Source of the DNA: Porphyra umbilicalis
Lineage: Eukaryota > Rhodophyta > Bangiophyceae > Bangiales > Bangiaceae
Assembly (NCBI GenBank): GCA_002049455.2
Contig: KV918902.1
Location: 1 to 64,000 of the forward strand
DNA length: 64,000 nucleotides
Reading direction: 5' to 3'
In this document: piece after piece, positions 55,125 to 64,000 of the stretch
Layout of the letters: each line of letters opens with the position of its first letter
How positions within the stretch are numbered: position 1 is the stretch's first letter
Notes under the pieces: generated by a model
Seen by the model: only the letters and a program-made list of their open reading frames with translations
Told to the model about the DNA's origin: nothing
Databases searched by the model: none
Position numbers and translations under genes: made by a program

Positions 55125-58100
55125 TTAGGCGAGGAAGTCGACGACCGACCCGGCTTCTTCGACTCGTAGGCCCACACGCCGCATGTACTGATGTACCTTA
55201 CGCCGGTCAAATCGACTGGCCAACTCGAGGGTGTCCTCCTCGGGGTGGTACCCCCACCAGCGGGTCCACAGGCGTAGCGTACCATCGTCAGCGACTTCGT
55301 GGCCCACGAAGGCCTCCAAGACGAACTCCTTGCCCGTGTGTTGATGCCCCTCGGGGACCACGATGTCTTGGGGCACCCCGAGGTTCTGCAGGAGCGTCTG
55401 CGGATCACCCGGCGGGCCCAGCGCCGCCGTCACGTGGTCGCTGCTGACCGTCTCAGGGTACCCGCCGATGTCCAGCGAAAACGTGCCCTCCCCGCGGGAC
55501 AACACCTTGTACGGTCCGGCCGCGCGGGTCCCGAGCTTATACTTGGTCCGCGCGTGGCCATCGACGAACACTCAGTCCCCCGCGTGGACGTCCTTGTTGA
55601 CCGGTCGTACGCGGGCGTCGTAGTTCCTCTTGTACCGCCTCTGTGCCAGCGTGAGGGACTTCCGCACCTTGTGGATCAGGTTTCGAAGCCGCGCTCGGAT
55701 GCCCTCGCGGACGGCTCGTGGGCTGCCGTCCGTTTCCTCGGGTGCCGGGGAGCCGACGAGGCGTTCCACGGAGAGACTCCGTACACGCTCGGGGGTGACG
55801 AGCTCGAGGGGCGCCACCCCGGTGCTCTGCTGCGGTCGGCTGTTGTAGGCCAACGTCAGCATCGACACCAACTCGTCCCATCGGTCTTGGTGGTCCTCGA
55901 CGTACGTCCGCAACTGGCCCACGATGGTCCGGTTGTAACGTTCCACTTGGCCGTTCGTCTGCGGGTGGTACGTCGTAGAGTACCGGTTGGAGATCCCGAG
56001 GAGCGAGCAAACCCCTTGGAAAAACGTGGAACGGAACTGGGGGCCATTGTCGGACAACACCGTCGCCGGGGGTCCATAGGCCGCCACCCAGTAGTCCAAA
56101 AAGGCCGCCGCGATGGATTCCGCGTCGATCCGCTGAAGAAGGATGGCCCGCGTCATCTTGGAGAAGCGATCCACGATGACCAACAGGTGTTCGTTCCCCC
56201 CCTCGGTTCGGGGGAGGGGACCGAGCGGATCCATACACAGGTCCGTCAGCGGCTCCGTCGGGGGGAATGTCTTGAGGTAGTTCGTCTTCCGTCGCTTGCC
56301 GACGCGGTTCCGCGCGCACTGAGTGCAGTTGGCCACGAAGGCGTAGACGTCCACCACCATTGATTCCCAATAAAACCACCGTCGCATCGACGTGTACATC
56401 TTGTTCGCCCCCGGATGCCCGGCTTGCGGAGGGTGGTGCTCCCGTATCATCACTTCGTAGCGCATGTGGGTCGGCACGTAGACTTTCGCGGCCCCGTCCA
56501 ACGGCGCCGTGCGTACCAACAGGCCGTTCGAGTCCTCGCGGAACCGCGACTTGTCGTTGCTGTCCATCGCCGCGCGGACCACCTTGCACCGTCCGTCCTG
56601 CGCCTGCCCCTCGAGGAGCTCGGCGAGCGTCAGGGGGCCTAGGAGTCCCCCCTTGGTCTCCGGCGGTAACTGCCACGCGGCCGACGAGTTGGGCAACGCC
56701 AGACAAGGTACCGCGTCGGGTATCGCCCCCTCGTCTCCCGCGGGTGTTGAGATGCGTGACATCGTGTCCACCGCGTGGTGTGACGCCCCGGGGCGTGTAT
56801 GTACCACGTAGTCGAACTCCGCCAGTCGCAACCGCCACCGCACCAGCCTCCCGTGAGCCCCGTCCATGTGCAGCATCCACTTGAGCGCCGCGTGGTCCGT
56901 GCCCACCGTGAAGCGGGTCCCCTCGACGTAGGGGCGGAGAAGGAGGGACGCCCACACCACCGCGAGGCACTCCCGCTCCGTCGTACTGTAGTTTCGCTCC
57001 GCCGCGTTGAGGGAGCGGCTCCAATAGCCAACGGGCCGCGTGGATTGGTCGGGTTGTTCTTGCAAAAGGACCGCGCCGACCTGCCCCGCGCTTGCGTCTG
57101 TGTCCAACGTGTAGGTCCCTTGTCGCCTCGGCAGGGCGAGGATGGGGGCCTCCGTGAGTCGCCTCTTGAGTTCCTCGAATGCACCCAGGGCCTCGTCGGA
57201 CAGCGTCCCCCACCGGTCGGGCCTCTTGGAACTTGTCATGGCGGCTAACGGCCGCGCCACTTGGGCGTAGTCCTTGACGAACCTCCGATACACGTTGCAC
57301 ATCCCGAGGAAGCTACTTAGGTCCTTCTTGCACCGCGGGGGAGACGCCTCCTTGAGTCCGCGGATGTTCTTGTCTTGTACCTTCAGCTCCCCCCGGCCCA
57401 CGATATGGCCCAAATACTCCACCTCCTCTTGGAACAAGTGGCACTTCTTGGCCTTCAGGGAGACACCCGCGCCACGCAGCGCCGTGAAGACCTCCCGGAG
57501 GTGTTCCACGTGTTCCCCCGCCGTCTGCGAGAAGACGATGATGTCGTCGAGGTACACGAGGCAACTCTTCCACTTGAGTCCCCCGAGGATCATGTCAATG
57601 GCCCGTTGGAAGGTCGCCGGGGCATTGGACAGCCCGAAGGCAAGGCGGATGTAGCGGTACGCCCCCTCGTGGCAAACGAAGGTCGTCTTGTCCCGGTCCT
57701 CGTCCGCCACGGGGATCTGCCAATACCCCGAGTTGCAGTCGAGCGTCGAAAAGACCTTGGCGTCCCCGAGGAAGTCAATACAATCGTCCATTCGTGGCAA
57801 CGGGTACACATCCCGCACCGTGACCTCGTTAAGTCGGCGGTAATCCACACAGAACCGCACTGTCCCGTTGGGGTTTCGGAACCAGAACCACAGGGAAGGC
57901 CCACTCGGCGCTTGAGGGCTCGATAACCCCGAGGTCCCGCTGGCGTTGCACCTCCTTGGCAATGATGTCCCTCGAAGCGTGGCTCGCCCGATAGGGTTGG
58001 GCCCGCCGTGGCCGTGCCCCGGGGGTCACCTCGATCCGGTGCGGGGTGACGTCGACCTTGCCGAGTTGTCCCGCCCAGAGCGCCTTGTATTCCTCGAGGA

Positions 58101-59037
58101 GGTCGTCCTCGTCACCACGAAGCGTATCGGGGACGCCCTCCCAGTGCACCTCCGGCTTGGGATACGTCTTTTCCGGCCGGTGAGGTGGAGGTTGTCCCTC
58201 GTCGATCCTTTCTTCGGCTTGCCGCCCCGTCTTGAACTCCTCGTCGGGCTTGTCACGGGGGTCCGCCCCCATCGTTAGGACCGCCCCCGGTTCCTCCTCC
58301 TCCTCGACGACGTGCAGCGGTCCATTGTAGGCCGTCGCGGTTCCGATGACATACCCCTTCGTTAGGTGCACCGGCACGTCCCCGATGTTCGTCAGGTAGA
58401 GGGACCGCGGGGTGTTGGGGGAGAACTCCGCGACCGCGTTGTGCAACAGGACCTTCCGTCGGCTCATCTTGACGGGGCGTTCCCGTACCAGGTGTACCCC
58501 CTTGACGTTGCAGCACACTTGGACCGCCTGGATGCACCGCGGGCCGACGGTTACCCCTTGCCGAAGCCGGATAGCCCCAGCTTGGGCCTTCGGCTTGTTT
58601 CCTCGGCGAGGGGGCGCGGGCCGTGTGTTCCCCGTCCAACTCCGCGTCGCCACCGTGGAAGTGCCGTCGTCGCACTTGATCGTCTGCGTCTTGGGGGAGA
58701 TGGTGTCCACGTAGTTGCGCTGGAAGTGCCACCCGAGGATGAGCGGTACCGACAATGCCTTGACCACGAGGAACTCGTACTCCATAGCGGCACCCCCGAC
58801 GTAGATCGTCAGCGATACCTCCGCGTTCACCTTGAGCAGCTGCCCCGAGGCGTCACTCACTTGCGTCCGGAGTGGCGCCCACGATGCATACTCGGTCCAT
58901 CCTTTGGGCAGCATGTCCGCGCGGATCACACTTGGCCCAGCGCCAGTGTCGACCACCGCCCTCGTGGGGACGGGGGTCTGCCACGGCGCCAACTGGTACG
59001 ACGCGCTAATCTCAAAATTCTCTTTCCGTAGTAGCAA
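55125..59037 (-). pseudogene. Gypsy Pol: protease, RT, RNase H, integrase, chromodomain
   Basis: Protease VVDTGAGPSVI (about 58960). RT from PYRASHASRDIIAKEV through FCVDYRRLNEVT to VYLDDIIVFS (about 57560). RNase H DTDASAGQVGAVL, YSTTERECLAVVW, GTDHAALKWM. Integrase zinc finger HHPPQAGHPG...CTQC, catalytic Asp in CMDPLGPLP, Asp in LSDNGPQF, Glu in GQVERYNRT. Chromodomain about 55290-55150 (EFVLEAFVGHEV, WTRWWGYHPEEDTLE). Only two clear defects: a one-base shift near 57870 between LVPK and NGTVRFCVDY, and a TGA at 55572-55574 (HAGD-stop-VFVDG) where relatives usually have Trp or Leu. It is otherwise complete, in keeping with the young LTRs. Confidence 0.93.
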
Positions 59038-59367
59038 CAGCGTCCCCTTGAACCGCGGGCGATATCGCCCGCGACGGCAGGGGGCAGCGGGCCGGGACAG
59101 GCCACGTCGCAGTTACCCCAGGGGAGGCAAACGTGACGTGGCGGGGGGCGACCGGGGAGTTGGGGCGGACAGAGGGGATGGAGGGGGATGGCGATGCCAC
59201 CCCCCCTAGGCGTTTCCCGCCCCGCGGCGCCCCTTGGCCGGGGTTGCTACGGGCAGGGCGTCCCCCCCCTCCGTCCTCGTCGACTCAGCACCGCCCAACA
59301 GGTCGTCCCACACCAGGGCCTCGACGGAGGTGCGATCCGAGGGGGCGCCCGCCCCCGCGTTCCTCTG

Positions 59368-60882
59368 TCAAAGGAAGGTGCTCCGCGCGGCCTTCACGAG
59401 GTCCCGCTGTTTGTCCGTCAGAATCTTGCAATCAGGGAATCGGTGGCCACGCGTCCAACACATGTAGCACAGCGGGGGACCCGTCGGGGCCTCCCTTTGA
59501 GGGTAAGGCGATGCACCAACCGTGCGGAACCCCGGGGTACCCGACGGCAGCACCGCGACCGTGTCGTACGTCGCCGTGTCATCCTCCTCCCACGAGGAGT
59601 GGAGTTGGTTGACCGAGAGGCCTCGGGGCCCCGTCGACGTCTGTCCCTTCCGCGATGATCCCCCGGGCGACCCCCGGCTGGCCAACGCCATGACGTCCTT
59701 GGCGGCCCGATAATTCCCCGCCACGTAGGTCGACAACTGTTGGTAGCTTCGTTGCGCCGAGTTGTACACTAAGGCGTCCGTCCGCAGATACTCCGTCAGC
59801 CCTTGGATCAGCTGCTGTTGTACCGTCCCCTCGGAGTGGATGTTGCCGCAAAGCTCAGCGAGGCTCCGTAGGCGTGCCGCGAAGGCGTCCACCCCCTCGT
59901 TGTCGGCAAGCGTCGCCCGGCTGAGCTTGTCCTGCGCCAATCCCAAAGCGTGCGGCTCCGCGTAGGTCGACAGCAACCAATTGACAGCCGCTGGGTAGGT
60001 TCCGAGAGCCCCCCGACCCCCCCCGACGTCCGACCCCGGTCGGTTACGCGTGAACCGCGTCTCGGCGTCGCCCGCGAGGAAGTTGGGAATTAGGTATAGG
60101 CCCATCCCTTCCGACACGTCGTTGTCATCGCAGGCCTTGAAGAACTTTCGGAGCCACGATAAGACCTTGAGGGGTTCCTTCCCGTTGAACATTGGGGTCC
60201 CCCCGGAGGAGAACTTCATATTCTTGGCCGTCCGTCCCATCTTGCGGGCCTGCGATGCCCCGTCGGTCGAGTGACGGTTCCGTAGGCGGTACGATCGGTA
60301 GTCCAGGACGCCCGCGAAGCGATCGTCCGGGCACTCGAGGACCGAAAACTTGCCGGACCCCACCTTCCGCCCCACGTGGTCGTCGTCGTTGTCGGTTGTC
60401 GCCGGCGACGGCGAGGAAGATGAAGACATCGATGACGACGAGGGACTACGATGACGCCGTGACTTCCCTTTGCTGCGGCTCTTCCGCGCGTCCACTGGAG
60501 AATCTCGACGGGGAGCATCTCGAGCCGATCCCACGGGGCTCGCCGCGATGACCCGAGAAACGTCGGCCAATAACGACTCGCGTAACGTCGACAGCGCCGT
60601 GTCCAGATCGGCCATCGCTGAAGGCGTCGCCGGATCACGATCTTGATCCACCAATCCCGCCCGTTCGTCGTGACGTCGAGGGAGGAAGGCACCGGCCCCC
60701 GGTGGGACCCGACGAACCGTTTCGCCCCCGAGGTCCGCCAATGGCCGAGGCGGAGTGAAGGGAATCCCTGATCCAGCCGCGGATCCCCCTGTTGCAGCGA
60801 CCGCTGGGGTCACCGCGGATGTACCCGCCGGCATACCGCTAGCGATCGCGTTCGACTTGGGGATGTCGGACGGCGACGCCAT
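59368..60882 (-). CDS. Gypsy Gag protein
   Basis: ATG 60882, 504 residues, ending at TGA 59368-59370. Order: Pro/Ala/Ser-rich N-terminus with a Ser run and basic stretch, a retrotransposon Gag core (GTPMFNGKEPLKVLSWLRKFF, LAQDKLSRATLADNEGVDAF, LIQGLTEYLR), and an intact zinc knuckle CYMCWTRGHRFPDC near the end. The protease frame downstream is in the same phase, but TGA, TAG and TAA codons lie between, so a simple stop read-through would not join Gag to Pol in this copy. Confidence 0.9.
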   Translation of the reverse strand: MASPSDIPKSNAIASGMPAGTSAVTPAVAATGGSAAGSGIPFTPPRPLADLGGETVRRVPPGAGAFLPRRHDERAGLVDQDRDPATPSAMADLDTALSTLRESLLADVSRVIAASPVGSARDAPRRDSPVDARKSRSKGKSRRHRSPSSSSMSSSSSPSPATTDNDDDHVGRKVGSGKFSVLECPDDRFAGVLDYRSYRLRNRHSTDGASQARKMGRTAKNMKFSSGGTPMFNGKEPLKVLSWLRKFFKACDDNDVSEGMGLYLIPNFLAGDAETRFTRNRPGSDVGGGRGALGTYPAAVNWLLSTYAEPHALGLAQDKLSRATLADNEGVDAFAARLRSLAELCGNIHSEGTVQQQLIQGLTEYLRTDALVYNSAQRSYQQLSTYVAGNYRAAKDVMALASRGSPGGSSRKGQTSTGPRGLSVNQLHSSWEEDDTATYDTVAVLPSGTPGFRTVGASPYPQREAPTGPPLCYMCWTRGHRFPDCKILTDKQRDLVKAARSTFL

Positions 60883-61025
60883 CGTAGCGGCCGGGCGGTA
60901 ATCGACGACAGACCGACGCGGAGATCCACGTCGCCTGGAACTCACAAACCAACAGACGATCGGGGAACCGGCTACCCGGTACGGGCGTGGCAACGGCCGG
61001 AATCCCCTGCTGCTCCACCAGAAAC

Positions 61026-61523
61026 TGTTGCGGTTCTTGACACCACCACGTTGGTTCGTCGTCCAGCCGAAGTGACCTCTGGATCAGCTCGGTCCGTCGA
61101 AGGAACTGCCCCGGAAAACAACCCACAGCCCAGCCTTCCCCCTCGTGCGGGGAGAGGATCACGGCAAAGCCCAGGGGGGAATCGTCGTCCAAAGCACAGT
61201 TGGTTTTATCAAACGGCGACGGGGACGGCGTCCCCGCTGTCAATAAACCCCTTCCAAACCGAACGCCGGTGGCCAAAGTAGCCACCCCAAATGCGCCAAA
61301 CAGATAAATCCCTCGAAAGCGAAAAGTCCAAACAAGTAGTAGGGGGGCTGGGAAAACCACTTGGGAAAAGGCCCGCCCCCGACCGAATCCAATCTCCCCG
61401 AGATCTGGACAGGTCATTCCCTTGCTGGCCCGGATCGGGATATTTTGGGACGGCCCGCGGGGGTGTGCTGTACACAGCTGAGGGGCCACGCCCCTTCCAA
61501 CTGTCAGACCCCCGACCGCCACT
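61026..61523 (-). repeat. 5' LTR of the gypsy element
   Basis: 498 bp. Its outermost base has changed from the T expected by the other LTR to A in element orientation. The rest differs from the 3' LTR at about four more sites. Confidence 0.93.
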
Positions 61524-61813
61524 GCATCCACCCAACTACCGCTGACTTCACATCCCGGGCGTATGGCGCCGCCACGGACCCCGCCCAGGACCCCGGCAGG
61601 GGGTACGACCCGTTCGTCAACTGGGCCGCTGTGGGGCGCGGCGAGGTCACGGCTGCCATAGTCGAGTACGCCCGCATGGGGCTCGCCGGCGTCGTCCCCC
61701 CCTGCCTGGAGTCCCCGCGTACGCGGGCGAAGTGGTTTCACGCCGCTCTGCGGCGCGTTATCCGCGCGACGGGCCGCCCCGTTCACGTGTGGGAGTATCG
61801 TAGCCACGACTGA

Positions 61814-62053
61814 GGGCATCGCTCTTGCCCCGTTGCTACCGTGCTTGTCCGGACGCGTTAGGCCGTCGTTCGCCGCGTCATAAAGCCGTTGGCTGTCTCT
61901 CTATGTCCTTGTGCCTTGCAATCAGTCGTGGGTTAGCGCGCGGCGCGGCCCCTCCCCGTCCGCCACCCCGCTCCCCCCGACGGCCCCGTGACAACTTCAA
62001 AAAAACACACACCTCCCCCTTGCCGCACCCGACCGCCGCGCCGAGGCAAGCAG
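61814..62053. other. No recognisable gene
   Basis: Short gap between the split ORF and the second gypsy fragment; C-rich, nothing seen. Confidence 0.4.
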
Positions 62054-63559
62054 TCAGGCGCGGACGGGCGGGGGCGGCGCCGCGGCGCCGCCTTTGGCGG
62101 CGGCCGCATCGCCCGGAGCCGGCGGCGGCGGGTAGGTGGAAGTGTGGGGCAAACCGAGGTGCGCGGCGCGGTGCAGATACACGCGCAGCGTCTCGTGCGG
62201 GGAGTTCGCAGCGTCCATCCAGGTGGGTTGCGGGTCTCCGGTCCGGTAAACCTTAACCCGGAGGGTCCCGCCGGGCAACGTCGCGTGGTCCGCGATGCGG
62301 CCTACGGCGTACCACTGGCCATCGGCCCCCGTGCCGTGGAAGCAACGAACCAACCGCAGCGCGGGGTGTTGGGCGGGGCCCTCGGCGACCGCGCTCGACG
62401 CGAGCACGACGTGCACGACGTTCTCGAGGCGGTGCTTCTTGTCCACGTCCAGGAGGATCGTGGTTCCGTCCGTGGCAACCACGCGATACGGCCCGCGGGC
62501 GACGTGTGTCAGCTTGCCGACGGCACCCTCCTCCTTGGTGTGGTTGCGCAGCCACGCGTAGCCGCCCACGGTGAGCTTCTCCGCATGCAGCGCGAGGTGC
62601 TTCTCATGGTCTCTCTTGTAGCGTCCTTGCGTCGCCTTGAGTGTTTTCCGCTTCTGCGGGATGAGCTGCATTAGACGGGTAAGGAGGGCAGCCTGGGCCT
62701 GCTTCTCAGCGGCAGTGCCGCGCTGCACCGTGAGGGGGTACGCCCCGGTCCTGGCCATGTCCTTGAATGCCCAACTGGACACTTCCATGGGGTTCACCAA
62801 CTTCGACGGGGTGACCCCGGTGCCTTGGTGCGGGCGGCTATTTGACGCCAGCATAAGGGCCCCGAGGAGTTGGTCCCACGACCGCGGATGCTCCGCCGCG
62901 TAATGGTTGAGGATCGTATGCATCGTGCGGGTGAACCGCTCAGTCTTCCCGTTTGTCTGCGGGTGCGACGGGGACGTCACCTCAGGCTCGATGGAAAACA
63001 GGTTGCAAACCTGGCCCCATAAGTGGCTAGTAGACTGGGGTCCCTCGTCCAAGAGCAGCCGGTCCGACGGACCATAGGCCGCCACCCAGTAGTCCAAGAC
63101 GACGAAGGCGCAGTCCACTGCCGACGTGCCGTCCATCGGGATGGCCCGCACCAGTTTGATGAACCGGTCTGTGATCACCAGGATGAATCGATGGCCGGCA
63201 GCCGTCTTGTAGAGAGGCCCGCTGAGGTCGCCGACGGTCGCCCGCCGTCGCACGCGCCCCCTTCGTGGGCTCTGTGGTGGCTCCCGCGCGCGGGTCCGCC
63301 GCGCGCCGTGTGTGTGCGCACAATCCACCGCCGGCACCGTGGCGCCCGCCTCCGTACCCCACTCGCACGGCTTCTTCAGCCCGTGTTGACCGTCTTTCCC
63401 GCCTTTGCGACGCCCGCGCTTCTGAGCATGACGCGCAGGAAGGGCGTCAACAACTTCCTGCGGCGGCTTACGCAGCGGAGAAGTAACAGTACCTGGTGCC
63501 CGCCTCCCCCTCCTTGTCCCGGCGAGGACGCTTGCGAGCACCCGCAGATGCCCCTTCAA
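62054..63559 (-). pseudogene. Integrase end of a second gypsy element
   Basis: Open minus frame of 501 codons with no ATG at its start. Integrase core: Asp in VGDLSGPLYK, Asp in LLLDEGPQS, Glu in GKTERFTRT, so the DDE triad is kept. The zinc finger before it is degraded (AVDCAHTHGARRT, with GC-rich sequence in place of the first half). A conserved GTGVTPSKLV block and a C-terminal region WYAVGRIADHATLPGGTLRVKVY follow, resembling a chromodomain. No RT, Gag or LTR is present in the window. It is most likely a truncated copy. A domesticated integrase is possible because the frame is long and intact, but I see no promoter or intron support. Confidence 0.7.
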
Positions 63560-64000
63560 CCCCCCCCCCCCCTCCTTCTCCTATGCCGCACGCGGCGCCT
63601 GGTGGGCATCGCCCGCCCCCCGGCGTTGGTTGTGCCGCAGAGGGCGGGCGACCCCGGCCATTTAAGCGGCCTCACTCCTCTCTCGGTCGCGGCCGCCGAC
63701 ATGGCGAGCGCGACAACTGTGAGCACTATGGCGGAGCGGGCGCTATCGTGACGATTGGGACGGCCGCGGTGCTGCCGGCGGCGCTCCCTGCCCTGTGCGT
63801 GCGGGTCCTTGCGGCGGAGGCGACAACGACGGCTGGCGACAACGGAGCCCCCCTCGGCCGCCCTTGGGCGCCCCTCCCCGGCCAACAAGGGGCCCTTTAT
63901 TCTCCCTCATCGTTTTTGGAGAGAGCGCTCGGCGCCGGCCGGCTGGTGGTCCTCCCGGCCCGACGCGTTTGCCGCCGCATCCGTCTTTTTGCCGTCGCGT
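63560..64000. other. No recognisable gene
   Basis: GC-rich sequence with C-runs at 63560-63575. Overlapping frames only. Confidence 0.4.

Larger units (their letters stand above)
52826..61523 (-). mobile_element. Ty3/gypsy chromovirus, recent insertion
   Basis: 8698 bp on the minus strand, inserted in the right LTR of the copia element with target duplication GCATC. Two 498-bp LTRs differ at about five positions by eye (about 99% identical). Order from the right: LTR, gag, protease, RT, RNase H, integrase, chromodomain, about 1.75 kb extra, LTR. Integrase after RT/RNase H defines gypsy, and the C-terminal chromodomain defines a chromovirus. A candidate primer site TGGTGGAGCAGCAGGGG lies 5 bases inside the 5' LTR (61020 downwards). 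Confidence 0.95.
46921..61552 (+). mobile_element. Ty1/copia LTR retrotransposon
   Basis: The left LTR is 46921-47319. The right LTR is 52451-52825 plus 61529-61552, split by a gypsy element. Both LTRs total 399 bp and run from TGTTGAGGCAG to CTTCACA. The target duplication is TCCCG at 46916-46920 and 61553-61557. Domain order gag, protease, integrase, reverse transcriptase, RNase H is diagnostic of copia. The LTRs differ at dozens of positions, so this insertion is much older than the gypsy element inside it. Confidence 0.95.
52451..61552 (+). repeat. Right LTR of the copia element, split
   Basis: 52451-52825 and 61529-61552 (375 + 24 = 399 bp, equal to the left LTR). The break is the gypsy insertion, and GCATC at 52821-52825 is duplicated at 61524-61528. 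Confidence 0.92.
46736..61813 (+). pseudogene. Small unknown ORF split by the nested retrotransposons
   Basis: The coding parts are 46736-46920 and 61558-61813. If the copia element and one copy of its TCCCG target duplication are taken out, the frame runs without a break from ATG 46736 to TGA 61813, about 146 residues. The first half is Pro/Ala-rich (MQLSYDPNDREWRQPP in the middle). The second half is better balanced (YDPFVNWAAVGRGEVTAAI, KWFHAALRRVIRATGRPV, VWEYRSHD). I recognise no family. The uninterrupted frame across the repaired site supports this being a real gene or the coding part of an older element. It cannot now produce the full protein. Confidence 0.5.

Noticed and set aside
1..64000. 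tRNA or rRNA genes
   Set aside because: I saw no convincing T-arm/acceptor pairs or rRNA-like conserved blocks when reading the window.

Overview
This is a gene-poor, transposon-rich stretch of a eukaryotic nuclear genome, mostly very GC-rich. Evidence for a eukaryote: one gene with two GT-AG introns that join in phase, LTR retrotransposons of both the copia and gypsy/chromovirus types, hAT elements with 8-bp target duplications, Tnp2-type transposases, and a JmjC protein. There are no bacterial operons. Composition alternates between extremely GC-rich low-complexity blocks (about 4.5-5.1, 10.0-12.0 and 14.4-16.3 kb) and AT-richer repeat debris (about 35.4-42 kb). An alga or other protist is likely. 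A bangiophyte red alga is my guess from style only, and I cannot place the organism from sequence alone.

Layout. 1.0-3.9 kb: a decayed hAT transposase on the minus strand, with one hAT terminus. 6.6-8.9 kb: a three-exon gene for a four-TM, ionotropic-glutamate-receptor-like membrane protein, the best host gene here. 10-18 kb: GC-rich filler containing a short inverted-repeat element (copy A) split by a 1000-bp non-autonomous hAT with a perfect 8-bp target duplication. 18.8-19.7 kb: an unknown secreted or membrane protein. 21.8-22.5 kb: copy B of the short element.

22.9-46 kb: two facing (inverted) gene blocks. Block 1 (22.9-35.4 kb) has a Tnp2-type transposase (+), a JmjC protein (-), an Ulp1-protease-like protein (-) and an unknown protein 'X' (+). 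Block 2 (40.9-46.0 kb) is a decayed counterpart in the opposite orientation: X (-), Ulp1-like (+), Tnp2-type transposase C-terminus (-), without JmjC. I infer a large multi-gene DNA transposon family carrying chromatin or SUMO-pathway-like passengers. Between the blocks lie two copies of a 466-bp sequence, each interrupted by a different transposon, so that each serves as the empty site of the other.

46.7-61.8 kb: a nest of insertions that can be resolved to the base. A small plus-strand ORF (46736-46920 / 61558-61813) is split by a copia element (46921-61552, target duplication TCCCG). The copia right LTR is in turn split by a young gypsy chromovirus (52826-61523, minus strand, LTRs about 99% identical, target duplication GCATC). 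The copia element also carries about 0.8 kb of palindrome-rich non-coding DNA between pol and its 3' LTR. 62.05-63.56 kb: the integrase end of a second gypsy element.

Most transposon genes hold in-frame stops, mainly TGA. At three TGA sites an intact paralogue has Gly or Arg, so mutational decay is preferred over a changed genetic code.
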